A stretch of DNA of 64,000 bases from Planctomycetaceae bacterium (lineage in GTDB: Bacteria; Planctomycetota; Phycisphaerae; SM23-33), in assembly GCA_039680605.1 (NCBI GenBank), contig JBDKTA010000010.1:26749-90748 (forward strand), in the 5' to 3' direction. The position numbers were made by a program, and so were the translations under genes. Of this stretch, positions 26,126 through 35,662 are shown one piece after another. The notes under the pieces are model-generated. The model searched no databases. It saw only the letters and a list, made by a program, of their open reading frames with translations, and was not told the DNA's origin. How positions within the stretch are numbered: position 1 is the stretch's first letter; the number at the start of each line of letters is the position of its first letter.

Positions 26126-28234
26126 TCACTTCTGTATTGTCCGCGCGATGATCATCTCCTGCCAGTCGCGGTTCAGCGTCACAAACCGCGCGGACCAGCC
26201 CGAGACGCGGACGGCCAGACCCTGGTACATCTCCGGGTGTGCTTGGGCGTCGCGGAGCACTCGGTCGTCCACCACGTCGATGTGCAGGAAGATGCCGCCC
26301 AACCGCAGGAAGGTCTGTACCAGCGCCGCCAGAGTCTCAACGCCTTTGTCGCCGGAGACGGCGGTGGGGTCCATCTTGAGTTCCAGCGCCGTGCCGTTAG
26401 TCAGCCGCCTGAGGTCCATCGAGCAGTGGCTCTCGATGACCGCCGTCGGACCCTTGAGGTCAGTGCCAGGCGAAGGCGAGAAGTTCAGGGCCAGAATGTC
26501 GCCGTCCTTTCGCCCGGCGGCTATCGCGCCCCGCTGATGCCGCCACTCGATCTCGCGGCCGAACGTGCTCACGCCGGGCGGCCGCACGATGCCGTTGCGT
26601 TCCTGCACCGCGGCAACAGCCGCCAGAAAGTCGTCGAAGACCCGCTTGGTCAAGGCGTCGGCGGCGCCATCGGCGTTGCCGTAGGCCCCCACGCGGTGCA
26701 GCGCGTACTGCCGCAGGTCCTCGTGGCCGGACCAATCTTGGCGGAGGATGCGCACCAGTTCCCCCAGCGGGATCCGCCGCTCATCGTAGACCAGCCTGCG
26801 GATGGCCAGCAGGCTGTTGCCCGCGTCGGCCAGTCCGCCTGCATGCGGGGCACGGACGGTGTACTGGGGTCCGCCGTCGTTGTACCCGCGGGCGCGTTCG
26901 ATGCAGTCTTCAACCAGCAGAGACGCCAGCGGCGAAGGATACCCGTTCTTGGCACCGTCGATCTGCCGCTGGATTTCGTCAACCTGGGCCGCCAGGCGAG
27001 CACGGAACGCGGCGTAAAGAGCTTCGAAGGAAGCGTAGCTCGCCGCTCTGCCGTCACCCTTGACGCCCAACGTCTGCTGCAGGATGGAAAGCACGTCGAA
27101 CGGGCAATAGCCGAAATTCGTCTTGCCGGGGACGAGAATCTCCCAGCAGCCGTCGTTGGCAAAATCGCGAGCCTCCTCGGGGCGATAGCCGAAATCGACC
27201 AGGCTCTGGATGATCTGGGCGTCGTTGTAGACCGCCACGATGCCCCCGCCCAGCCGCTGCACCTGGGCAATGCGCCGTAAGAGGGGCTCCGGCGAGCCCG
27301 TCCGTACACGCACGGCTATGGGGAACTCATTGATCCCCAGTTCCTCCACCACGTCCAGCACGAGGTAGGTCACGTCGTTGAGGATTTCGCGACCGGCCTC
27401 GTCGACGCCGCCCAGCACGATGTTCTGGTAGTACTGCGCGTCGCCCGATCCCGGCCCGGCGTGTGCGCCGACCCAGTCGCACCCCTTGATCCAGAAGTGG
27501 GCCAGCAGTTCCCTCGCCTCGTCCAGCGTCATCCGGCCAGCCGCCAAGTCGCGCGAGAGGAAGGGCCCCAGCATCTTGTCGATCCGCCCGATCCCCGGCC
27601 AGTTGCCGCAGAGCCGCTGAAACGCGAAGGCCAGCCACAGGACCTGCACCGCCTGGCGGAAGTTCGCCGGCGGGGACCCCGCTACGGCAGCTAGCGCATC
27701 GGCCGTCTGCTGATAGGTCTCTCGCTGAGCGCCGGACGAGCCGGCGATCCGCTCGTTCAGCAGGTCCATGTAGCGTCGATGCCAGATCGCCGCGGCGTCC
27801 AGACACACATTCAGGGCTGCCAGGAAATCCCGCCCCTTGTCGTCCACGTCGCCGCGCGCCAGGCGCTGGGCGATCTGCCGCCGCAAGCCGTCGTAGCCGA
27901 CCTGGAGCAGCCGCTCGAATCCCAGCGTGGTATGACTGGTGCTGCCGAATGCGGCTTTGCCGTCGACCAGGACGGGCAACTGGTGACATGTCGCCGCCTG
28001 GAGGGTGGCCGAACCGACCACCTTTTCACCCGGCACGATCCGCAGCGGTGCCTGTTCAGCGATCATCTTCACGCTGTGGGCGAACTTGATCTCGTCGCTG
28101 GCGGCAGCCAGATCCGATCGGCCGTCGAACGTCGGGCACTGGCTGAACAATGATCTGCCCCATTCCCCGCTCAGCGCGCGACGGGCCAGTTCGCGGGTCG
28201 AGTCGGACAGGCGTCTGACTGTAGTCGAGATCAT
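26126..28234 (-). CDS. Glycyl-radical enzyme, pyruvate formate-lyase family
   Basis: About 702 residues. Near the C-terminus RVSGWSARFVTLNRDWQ is the radical-glycine motif (RVxG[WY]SA), and FANDGCWEILVPG carries the active-site Cys. Members cleave C-C, C-O or C-N bonds and need a radical-SAM activase, which is not encoded beside it. The combination with two secreted carbohydrate-type proteins suggests breakdown of a diol or sugar-derived compound under anoxic conditions; substrate unassigned. The start is tentative (MISTTVRRL); an in-frame extension reaches 28480, but shows no family resemblance. Confidence 0.85.
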   Translation of the reverse strand: MISTTVRRLSDSTRELARRALSGEWGRSLFSQCPTFDGRSDLAAASDEIKFAHSVKMIAEQAPLRIVPGEKVVGSATLQAATCHQLPVLVDGKAAFGSTSHTTLGFERLLQVGYDGLRRQIAQRLARGDVDDKGRDFLAALNVCLDAAAIWHRRYMDLLNERIAGSSGAQRETYQQTADALAAVAGSPPANFRQAVQVLWLAFAFQRLCGNWPGIGRIDKMLGPFLSRDLAAGRMTLDEARELLAHFWIKGCDWVGAHAGPGSGDAQYYQNIVLGGVDEAGREILNDVTYLVLDVVEELGINEFPIAVRVRTGSPEPLLRRIAQVQRLGGGIVAVYNDAQIIQSLVDFGYRPEEARDFANDGCWEILVPGKTNFGYCPFDVLSILQQTLGVKGDGRAASYASFEALYAAFRARLAAQVDEIQRQIDGAKNGYPSPLASLLVEDCIERARGYNDGGPQYTVRAPHAGGLADAGNSLLAIRRLVYDERRIPLGELVRILRQDWSGHEDLRQYALHRVGAYGNADGAADALTKRVFDDFLAAVAAVQERNGIVRPPGVSTFGREIEWRHQRGAIAAGRKDGDILALNFSPSPGTDLKGPTAVIESHCSMDLRRLTNGTALELKMDPTAVSGDKGVETLAALVQTFLRLGGIFLHIDVVDDRVLRDAQAHPEMYQGLAVRVSGWSARFVTLNRDWQEMIIARTIQK

Positions 28235-28518
28235 CCTGAACGTGGCCTTCTGAATGGGTTCCGCCGGCGACCGCCGCTGGCATCGAGACAATTCTACCGC
28301 GCCCTGACAGTCCGTCATAGAAAACGCCTCGTAGTGCTGCATGTCACTGATGACATAGCGGTGACATTGGCCGTTGCACCTTTCATATGTCACTCCTGAC
28401 AGATGGCCGACCCGCACATTCGGGGAGAACAGAAGCCCACACGTTGTGGTGGCGGCCGAACTCTGGTCCAGATGGGGCACTTGGGCTCGACGCGTTTAAC
28501 TTTTCGCCGGTCAATCCC

Positions 28519-29778
28519 TCAGCCGCTTTTCAGAGCAATCTCCACTGCTCGCTCGATATCTCGTTCGGCATACAGCTCAGTGGTATCGATGTTGGTGTGC
28601 CCCAGGCCGGCGCTGGTTGCCTCTACGCCGAACTCCTGGCGAATCCTCGTGGCCCAACTGTGGCGTAACTGATGCGGGTGCCAATAGGGAACCTGCTTGT
28701 CAGCCGGAAGATCGGCGTTAGCCCTGTCGATCGCGTTGTGGATCGCATGACGATAGCTGCCGGCATCGAAAACATCACCTGCCGGGCGTTTGGGCTCAGC
28801 CTTTCTCTTCGCTGCCAAATGCTTGAGGTGTGAAGGATACAGGGGCGTCTTTCGCTCCGCTCGTCTGGTTTCCTTACGCCATTGCTCTGATTCCTGCGGC
28901 GAAAAGCAGTAGGCCTCCGGGTCTTCCTTGATCCAAGGGGCCAGGATCTCCTGTGCCTGCGGTCCCAAAGGCACCACTCTCGCTTGGTCCAGATGCTCGC
29001 ATTTGTGACGTTGGGGAATGTAGAGCCAGTACTTCTCCTTGAAGGTGATGTCACAAGGGCGAATCGTACAGACTTCGCCGGGGCGCATTCCCGTCAGCCA
29101 GTGGAGACGTATCATGGCCCCCAGCGTGGGAGAGCAGTGCTTGAGTGTGGCCTCCACATGTTCCCACGCCACGGGGCGAACACGTTTGGGGTCCTTGGCC
29201 TGGCTCCTGCCCTTCTTCAGCCGGCGAACAGCCAGTAAGCCCTGCCACGCTTCGACAGTGACCAGTCCCTTCTCGACGGCCCAGCGGTAAGCCTTCTGGA
29301 CCACGTGCAGGCGGTTGTTCACGGTAGTCAGCGATCTGACCTTACCGCTTGCATCCTTGATCAGCGAGTCACGGTATTGAGCCACATCTGGAGGACTCAG
29401 TTCTCCCGCCGGTTTCTCTCCGTAGAGGTCCACCAGTTCCTGGAGAGCCATTTTGACGGTGTGGATATGGGCAGTGACTTTTCCGTCCTTCACGAAGTAG
29501 GTGCAGGCGTAGTCCAGGTAGTCCTGGGCCAGGTCTGCCACGGCGTAAACATCCCCGTCGACTTCTGGCCGCGGGTCGGTCTTCCACTCATTTGCGAGCC
29601 AGTTCTTGAATCGTGCCATCGCTTGGCGCGGAGTTAATTCCTCGGCTGTCCCAAAGCGATGGGCATACCGCCTAGCTCTTCCAGACTCAGAAATAGTCTG
29701 ATCACCATACCAAGTCGTTGTCCATTTCATTACCCCGTGGTGGAGCTTGAGTCTTGGCTCCGTAGGTTCTGTGGCCAT
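28519..29778 (-). CDS. int: Tyrosine recombinase / integrase
   Basis: 419-residue site-specific recombinase. The SAM-like core-binding domain covers about residues 80-180; catalytic residues are R in TGMRPGE (about 232), HxxR in HQLRHSW, His in LGHTN, and the nucleophile Tyr in TELYAER. GGGAG precedes the ATG by 7 bases. It is the last gene of a minus-strand run with the excisionase-like gene upstream (4-base gap). This marks the left side of an integrated element; the att site is probably in 28235-28518, which holds no gene. Confidence 0.95.
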   Translation of the reverse strand: MATEPTEPRLKLHHGVMKWTTTWYGDQTISESGRARRYAHRFGTAEELTPRQAMARFKNWLANEWKTDPRPEVDGDVYAVADLAQDYLDYACTYFVKDGKVTAHIHTVKMALQELVDLYGEKPAGELSPPDVAQYRDSLIKDASGKVRSLTTVNNRLHVVQKAYRWAVEKGLVTVEAWQGLLAVRRLKKGRSQAKDPKRVRPVAWEHVEATLKHCSPTLGAMIRLHWLTGMRPGEVCTIRPCDITFKEKYWLYIPQRHKCEHLDQARVVPLGPQAQEILAPWIKEDPEAYCFSPQESEQWRKETRRAERKTPLYPSHLKHLAAKRKAEPKRPAGDVFDAGSYRHAIHNAIDRANADLPADKQVPYWHPHQLRHSWATRIRQEFGVEATSAGLGHTNIDTTELYAERDIERAVEIALKSG

Positions 29779-29781
29779 TTG

Positions 29782-30243
29782 TTAACTCCCTTGGCGTAGC
29801 ACAAGCTGTCTGTTTCCAGCCGGCTTGCGTTCTGAATTGGTCGTGGTTGTCGAAGCAGATTGCCCCCGCTCTGGCTTGCGGCGCCGGTTGACGAAGTCAT
29901 CCAGATCTTCCCGGTGGAAGAAATTGAACTTCCCGATCCTGGTGGGCCGCAGCTCCCGTGTATCGACGTAATGCCGAAGGGTTCTGACTGCGGCCGCCCC
30001 ATCGTCCGTCACCATGTCCAGGCAGAGATAGATCGCTGCCTGCTGGGCGGTGAACAGGCCGCTATGGCGGCGGGGGTTGGCTTCCTGGGTGTTCGCGGAC
30101 CGCTGAACTGGCAGATACCCTTCCAGATCCTGGATTCCATCTGGGGCGATCCTGGCAGGGGCCACTGGGATGTCTGTCGTAATGTTGCTGGTAGTTTCTT
30201 CGCTGCTGTCGAGCGCCTGCGCGCAGTTATTCCGTTGGATCAT
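29782..30243 (-). CDS. Excisionase/MerR-type HTH protein
   Basis: 153-residue DNA-binding protein: GLFTAQQAAIYLCLD then TLRHYVDTRELRPTRIGKFNFFHREDLDDFVNRR, the winged-helix pattern seen in excisionases and DNA-binding domains of the excise/MerR type, with a Ser/Thr-rich tail. Start ATG has AGGAGG 7 bases upstream. It stands directly before the integrase, as directionality factors usually do; it may also act on the primase promoter. Confidence 0.8.
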   Translation of the reverse strand: MIQRNNCAQALDSSEETTSNITTDIPVAPARIAPDGIQDLEGYLPVQRSANTQEANPRRHSGLFTAQQAAIYLCLDMVTDDGAAAVRTLRHYVDTRELRPTRIGKFNFFHREDLDDFVNRRRKPERGQSASTTTTNSERKPAGNRQLVLRQGS

Positions 30244-30268
30244 TGTTTTGCCTCCTGTTTCAGGTGGG

Positions 30269-32566
30269 TTAGTTGGTGGATGAATCAGATGGAGTGTCTG
30301 AAATACTGTTCGTGGGCGGGGTGTCTGCCGCCGCAGTTGGGCCACCTGATTCCGGTGGCCCCGTGTCCTCGGGCAGAAGAGCTATCCCCTCCCAGCCACG
30401 CCCATATCTTCCTCTGCTTACGGTGTGGCAACCTTTTGCTTTCAAGATCGCCGCGATGGCTCGGGTATTCAGCGGGGAGTTCTCGCCGATTTCCTGGCAG
30501 TATGCCATGTAGGCGTCCCGGAGCGAGGCATTGCTGGTCCAAGTATCGCGAGCGGGAACGTTGGGAACGCATCTCTCCTCCATGAACTGCTCGAAGGAGT
30601 TGCTCTCCTTGCGAAAGCTTTTTGTTGCCTCGCACACACAAGCCGGCGGGTTCAAACCCGATTTCTGCCACTCCAGGCAACCACAGACTGCCCAGGCCAG
30701 GATTCCCGGCAGTTCTTGCCGCAATTTCTCTGTGAGCTTGGTGTCCTGCTGGTCCTTGGGGATCACCACGTTGAAGGGCACAAGCAAGAGCCTGCGCCAG
30801 ATTCCCTCGTCTGTCCCCTGAATGCGGGGCTTGTGGTTGGTCATCATGATGATCTTGTGCGTGGGTTCAAACTCCCCGAAATCCTCGTACAGCTTTCGAG
30901 CCTTGAGCATGTCCCCGCCGGTTAGGAGCTTAACCAGTGCCTCAGAGAGCCTTTCGCCGGAGTCGGATTCGGAGGCTATAGCGAGACGTAGCCCTTGCAG
31001 ATCGGCAATCACGTTGGGGGCCTTTTCGAACTTTGACACGGTCAGCAGTTCATGGGGTGCAGGACCTGCGTAGTCGCCCATCACCGCCTTGAGCTGATTA
31101 AGTAGCGTTGACTTCCCATTGGCGCCGTCACCGTAGAAGATCGGCAGAACCTGCTCACTTACGCTTCCTGTCAGACAGTAGCCAATCAGTCGCTGGATAA
31201 AAGCTATGAGGTCCGCCTCGCCGGCAAAGATCTTGTCCAGGAATGCCTCCCACTGTGGGCACGTAGCGGCGGGGTCGTATTCAACCGGGGAGAGGTGGGT
31301 GATAAAGTCTTTCGGCAACGAAGGACGAAGTTCTCCCGTTCTTAGGTCGATAACCCCGTTATTTACTGCCAATAGCCAGGGGTCGCTATCGAACTGGTCC
31401 GGCCTTACGGCGAGTTTGCTACGCGCCAGGTCCACCATGGCCTCCACTCTTGATCTGGACTCAGACTTCGTTGCGAAGTCCTCCATGGCCCTCCTTCTTG
31501 TCAAATCCTGAACATTTCTGGCTTCCTTGCGGATGGAGAGAATTGTTTGTTCGGCTGATTTCTGCACCTGCAGCAGGATGTCCCGTTCCCATCTCTTGCC
31601 ATTCCAAATGAACCAACTGTTCCGTGGCTGGCAGTAGCAAGCCGTGTTGCGGTGCTGGTTGGCAAACCGCTCGGCGTTACCCAGGTCTGTCAGCTTGATC
31701 TCGTCAGCTTTGGCAGCGGGATTCTTAATGCCAGCCTCAAGACCAGAACGAGTCGTATCGGCGGCCTCATCCTCCGAAAGCCCAGCCTCGATCGCCGCCT
31801 CAATGAGGACAAGCTCGACTTGTTTCTTATTCAGACCTTCTGATTCAAGGCGCCGACCTAGCAAGTATGCTTTGGCATTGAGGGTGTCGTTACGGGAACC
31901 TTCCTCGGCCTCCCGCACTTCCTGGATTGCCTTCCGGACAATCTCGTTGCCACAGGCCAGGGGTGCGGGATTCTCATGCAGGTCCTTACGTTCCGGTTTC
32001 TCCTGCAACGACAGGATTTTCTGGATGATGTCTGCAGGCAGCTCCGATACCTCTACATCCTGAGGCGACAGCCCTGGAATCCACTGATAGATTTTGCCTG
32101 TCTCCGGGTGCACAGAGCCCGGATACACAACCTGGCCACCGTCGGACTTGATATCTATGTTCCCTCCCAGCTTCTTAACTGAGTTTCCAATCTTGCACTT
32201 GGGAGCCTTGAAGTAATGGTGTGTGCCTCTGCTTGTCTTGGCTGTTACCGTTGTCGGCAACCCGAGCGGATCGGTATCCTGATCGATATCAATAACCAAT
32301 ATGCCAGAGGCGGTGCCGGTCCGCAGGCCCACGTTGCCCTTGCTGGCCCACTCCAGAGCTTGGTCGAGGGTCTCCCGAGGTGCAGTGGGCCATTCCTCCA
32401 TCAACGGCCTCTTGCCCGCAAGGGGAATGAAGGACCATCCCATCTTGTGTCCAAGTCTCACATTCTTAACCCGATCAGATTCTTCCACCCCGTAGCGAGA
32501 GGTAGGCCTGATATCGGAGGTTTCTGTTGTAGATAGAATCGTGGTTTCGTCGTATGCCTGGATCAT
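30269..32566 (-). CDS. P4-type bifunctional primase-helicase
   Basis: 765 residues, replication protein of satellite or plasmid-like elements. N-terminus is a primase-polymerase fold (ILVIDIDQD, then TSRGTHHYF and GGQVVYPGSVHP); the middle has the D5-type N-terminal region (NRGVIDLRTGELRP-like text reads NNGVIDLRTGELRP); the C-terminus is an SF3 helicase with Walker A IFYGDGANGKSTLLNQL, and sensor-like KIIMMTNHKPRIQGTD with IWRRLLLVPF. AAGGAGG lies 8 bases before the ATG. It follows the small NrS-1-like gene by 13 bases and ends 25 bases before the excisionase gene. Confidence 0.9.
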   Translation of the reverse strand: MIQAYDETTILSTTETSDIRPTSRYGVEESDRVKNVRLGHKMGWSFIPLAGKRPLMEEWPTAPRETLDQALEWASKGNVGLRTGTASGILVIDIDQDTDPLGLPTTVTAKTSRGTHHYFKAPKCKIGNSVKKLGGNIDIKSDGGQVVYPGSVHPETGKIYQWIPGLSPQDVEVSELPADIIQKILSLQEKPERKDLHENPAPLACGNEIVRKAIQEVREAEEGSRNDTLNAKAYLLGRRLESEGLNKKQVELVLIEAAIEAGLSEDEAADTTRSGLEAGIKNPAAKADEIKLTDLGNAERFANQHRNTACYCQPRNSWFIWNGKRWERDILLQVQKSAEQTILSIRKEARNVQDLTRRRAMEDFATKSESRSRVEAMVDLARSKLAVRPDQFDSDPWLLAVNNGVIDLRTGELRPSLPKDFITHLSPVEYDPAATCPQWEAFLDKIFAGEADLIAFIQRLIGYCLTGSVSEQVLPIFYGDGANGKSTLLNQLKAVMGDYAGPAPHELLTVSKFEKAPNVIADLQGLRLAIASESDSGERLSEALVKLLTGGDMLKARKLYEDFGEFEPTHKIIMMTNHKPRIQGTDEGIWRRLLLVPFNVVIPKDQQDTKLTEKLRQELPGILAWAVCGCLEWQKSGLNPPACVCEATKSFRKESNSFEQFMEERCVPNVPARDTWTSNASLRDAYMAYCQEIGENSPLNTRAIAAILKAKGCHTVSRGRYGRGWEGIALLPEDTGPPESGGPTAAADTPPTNSISDTPSDSSTN

Positions 32567-32579
32567 GTGTGATTCCTCC

Positions 32580-33095
32580 TTAGAGAGCGGGGCTCTGGGC
32601 GGGTTTGTAGAAGTGCGGATCGTATGTGGTATGCTGGAGGGAGATTGCCTGGCTTACGACGGCTTGACCGTACGCCCTGCCATCCTCCGTGATCGCCTGA
32701 TCCCATCGTGGCCGATAGCGTCTGGAGTGCCTGAACAAGCGATCGATGGCAACCGGATCCTTGGCATACCAGAAGGCAAGCTCCACACAGAAAGCCAGGT
32801 CGCCCTCCTGGAGACCCAGTTCACAAGCAGGCTCCTTCCCCATCCACAGTTGGCCAAACTTGAGGGCTCTGGCAGACCGCATGGCTCTGGCGAGGATCTG
32901 CTCCTCACTGGGCGTCAAGGCATGTACTGGTCCGGTAAGTGGCCGAGGAATATCGCCAGAGGGGTTCTCTGTTGCTGGTATCCCCTCGCTGGCAGGTAAG
33001 GTTGCTTGCCCCCTGGTGAAGCCCAGTCCTAGACTATCATGTGCATTCGTGTCTGTTCCATTCTGATCGGTGCTGCCCAATACTCTGCTATCCAT
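32580..33095 (-). CDS. NrS-1 polymerase-like accessory protein (helicase-binding domain type)
   Basis: 171 residues. SEEQILARAMRSARALKFGQLW and ADLAFCVELAFWYAKDPVAIDRLFRHS match the small helical domain commonly found C-terminal to prim-pol proteins such as NrS-1 polymerase. Here it is a separate gene placed in front of the primase-helicase (13-base gap), so the two likely interact. GAGG precedes the ATG by 8 bases. Exact biochemical function not known. Confidence 0.75.
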   Translation of the reverse strand: MDSRVLGSTDQNGTDTNAHDSLGLGFTRGQATLPASEGIPATENPSGDIPRPLTGPVHALTPSEEQILARAMRSARALKFGQLWMGKEPACELGLQEGDLAFCVELAFWYAKDPVAIDRLFRHSRRYRPRWDQAITEDGRAYGQAVVSQAISLQHTTYDPHFYKPAQSPAL

Positions 33096-33700
33096 GGCGT
33101 TGTCCTCATTCTGTCCCTTTCAGTTAGTCATTGTCTGAACATTGGGGGCAACTCAGGGGCTTTTCTTTAGCTATTGGCGATTATTGTTCGCCTAAGCCCT
33201 ATTTTGTTGCGATGAATCATGACATCTACAGTAGCGCGAACCGACAATATGCGCAAGACAATTCCTGACAATTTCCTAGAGTATCTGTAGTCGCAGTCAG
33301 TTTATTCAGAATAGCCATGCTGTGATATTCCTCGAAGAGATCACCGCAGCACACGAGATCCAGCGTTGGCATTGGCATCAAAGGTTGGAGGGCACTTAAT
33401 CCGGCAGGCATGATTTATCACTGATTATTAGCTGCAAGAGCGGAGTCGAGTAACATTACCAGAGATGGTACCATGCCAGAGGGGATTTGGTCAATAGTAA
33501 ATCCGTGGATTATTTAATTATATTTTATGATGCCGTTGAACCAATATTCACAAGCTCGCTACAGAGGCACTATATAAGCCCTGGATAATGCCTTGGGATG
33601 GCAATTAATGCTCATGAAATGCATCTTCGCAGGCTGCATGCACTCAATAATGTTGTGTTAAGCAGCATGGGCCCTTTGCCAGGGTGCGGGGCGACCTCAT

Positions 33701-33791
33701 GTTAACGCTGTTAACGCTTCTCCCATTAATTGTTCCAAGAGTGTTGATTGCTTTGTGGATACTTAATGGAAATGGTGTTAACAGTGTTAAC
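33701..33791. repeat. Four GTTAAC palindromes in two 9-bp-spaced pairs
   Basis: GTTAAC at 33701, 33710, 33777 and 33786. Each pair has the same 9-bp spacing and the two pairs are 76 bases apart, in contexts TGTTAACGCTGTTAACGC and TGTTAACAGTGTTAACAGC. Spacing and pairing suggest a dimeric protein-binding site. Confidence 0.8.
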
Positions 33792-34059
33792 AGCCCCCGT
33801 CCAGACACCCCTGGCCTAGCATCCACCCCTCCGTGCCCCCTGCCTCTGGCCTAGACAGACTGGCCGGCACTCTTGACTACTCCAGCCATCATCATTATGT
33901 TCGTGGCCGCGCTGGCAGTTCTCCCCCAAACTGCCACGCCTGGGCTTAGCAAGGTCTCCCCCTACCTTGCCAAGCCCTCTTTATTGGTTCACGACCTGGC
34001 ATCTGGAAACTCCCTAAAAACCATTCTCCAGTGGATCGTGAGGCAAATGCGCACCACCG

Positions 34060-34490
34060 GTATTCACCCCTGGCCAATACGTTGTCTGCGGCCCAGTAGA
34101 TCCTGACGACCCACCTCCAGTCGACAGGAGTCGGATCCACCCGGATCCATCCCCAGCTATATATTGTCTGCAGCTCAGCAACTCCGATTACGTGTTTTCG
34201 GTCGACAGGGTGACGTGCATATGCATTGCTGCCCCCTGGCACATTGTCTCGATGCCTGCCCCGATACCAATCTCCAGTCAACAGTGGTCCGTGTTTCCGG
34301 TGAAGGGAAGCACAGCAGATCATGCTTCCAGGGTGTCTATGCAGCTGGGGCCCTCTATATCCAGCTATCTGCACAGGCTACCAGTCAACCGTAAGGCAGT
34401 TACCACATTCAATGGGGCGAACTGGTTCCGAGGGAGCCTCTATTATTCATGCTCACTCCCCCTGGCTATCTAATTGACTGTCTGCATCAG
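34060..34490 (+). repeat. Diverged about 60-90-bp repeats
   Basis: At least three loose units, each with a CC(C)AG..TTGTCTGC or CACATTGTCTCG start and a CCAGTCGACAG, CGGTCGACAG, CCAGTCAACAG or CCAGTCAACCG segment. The last lies about 120 bases before the HTH gene start. Similarity is approximate and was read by eye. Confidence 0.45.
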
Positions 34491-34544
34491 GAAAGACATA
34501 CTGTGGCCCAGAGCACCATGTAACCTTGAAACGAGGAATAGATC

Positions 34545-35084
34545 ATGCCCAACATCGCCATAGCACTTCGTGAAGAGATCAACCGCCTGGCTGCAAAGCA
34601 GGTGCGGTTCGGAATGACCAAGGTGAAGCAGGATACCGTGCGCCTCAAGCGTGACGTAGCCCGTCTGAAGCGCCAGGTTGCAATGCTTCAGCGAGAAAAG
34701 ACATTCCTGGTCAAACAGGTTGCCCGGACAAGCGAAGTGACTGCACCACCTGTCGAGAAGCTCCAGAAGATGAGGGTGACAGGCAAGTGGATGATTAGCC
34801 TGCGAAAGAGGCTCGACCTGACTCAGGCTGATTTCGGCAAGCTGATGGGTGTCTCTGGGCAGCAGGTATATCAGTACGAAAGGAAGACAGGGGTATTGCG
34901 TCTACGTGAGACCACCAAGGCCGCACTGGCTAAAGTCAGGCAGATGGGCAAGCGTGAGGCCAGAAAGGCCCTGGAAGCTCAGCCGGTAGCAAAGGCACCT
35001 CAGAAGAAGCGCCGGGCGAAGAAGGCTCGCCTGACCAAGGTCAAACAGGTGCGCAGGAAGGCCAAGAAGGCTTCCAAGAAATAG
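34545..35084 (+). CDS. XRE-type HTH protein with coiled coil and Lys-rich tail
   Basis: 179 residues in three parts. Residues about 20-60 are a basic heptad coiled coil (VRLKRDVARLKRQVAMLQRE); residues about 83-125 an HTH (ISLRKRLDLTQADFGKLMGV followed by QVYQYERKTG); the last 45 residues are Lys/Arg/Ala-rich (KKRRAKKARLTK), histone-like. The GAGG site is 8 bases before the ATG. Probably a DNA-binding regulator or architectural protein of the element, placed next to the candidate origin. Confidence 0.8.
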   Translation: MPNIAIALREEINRLAAKQVRFGMTKVKQDTVRLKRDVARLKRQVAMLQREKTFLVKQVARTSEVTAPPVEKLQKMRVTGKWMISLRKRLDLTQADFGKLMGVSGQQVYQYERKTGVLRLRETTKAALAKVRQMGKREARKALEAQPVAKAPQKKRRAKKARLTKVKQVRRKAKKASKK

Positions 35085-35662
35085 AGCCGCTGGCGCCCAC
35101 TCCGAGGGGGACAGATGCGCACATGTTCCAGCGCCCCAGCAAGGCGCTTAGGCGCGCGCTAGCGCCACGATCGGCGTCGGGGGCTACATAGATGCCTTCG
35201 GAAGAAGAACACTGATCCTACGCGCCCTGAGGACTCCGAGCGCCGCCCATACCAACAAGCTGTAGAAATCTTACATGGGCTGGATCAGGGTGACAGCGGT
35301 GACATCAATTCTGTAAAGTCTTCGCGAGCAGAGAATATATAAATAGTTCTGGAAAGGCTGTCACCGCTGTCACCTCCCACGTCAATCCCAGGGCAAGTTC
35401 CCGCCTCAGCTCACCCAGGTTTTGACCAATGTTAAGATAGGCAAACCGCTGTTCTTGGCTTTCTGAGGCCTTTTCACGGGATTCTACACATGCGGGCACG
35501 GGTCGATGATAGCTTTCATCTGCGCTAAGTAAATTTGCCGCAACAGGATACGGCTTGCCAGCGAATCCTCGTCGCCTCACCCATGGCCATGCCCCGCGGG
35601 CCGGAGCAAACTACGGCCTCTTCAAACTCCGCAACATCCCACAGATGTACCCAGCCCTGGCC
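35085..35662. other. Intergenic region with inverted repeats
   Basis: No gene is well supported; one 91-codon minus-strand ORF (35305-35580) lacks a ribosome site and recognisable features. GC-rich stems occur at about 35135-35185 (GGCGCTTAGGCGCGCGCTAGCGCC), and a 15-bp perfect inverted repeat is at 35290/35359. Confidence 0.4.
35290..35373. repeat. 15-bp perfect inverted repeat, GTGACAGCGGTGACA
   Basis: GTGACAGCGGTGACA (35290-35304) and its exact complement TGTCACCGCTGTCAC (35359-35373), 54 bases apart. Each arm itself is a direct repeat of GTGACA. AGCGGTGACAT also occurs near 28354 by the integrase end. Confidence 0.8.

Larger units (their letters stand above)
33096..34544. other. 1.4-kb gene-free control region, candidate replication origin
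   Basis: No gene is supported. The region is AT-richer than its surroundings (especially 33500-33640) and holds paired GTTAAC palindromes (33701-33791) and diverged repeats with TTGTCTGC and CCAGTC[GA]ACAG at about 34088-34490. It separates the divergent replication operon and the HTH gene at 34545. Placement beside a P4-type primase makes it a reasonable origin candidate; this is inference. Confidence 0.5.

Noticed and set aside
35305..35580. 91-codon minus-strand ORF
   Set aside because: No ribosome site or motif, and its C-terminal half is read from the inverted-repeat region; left as unproven.
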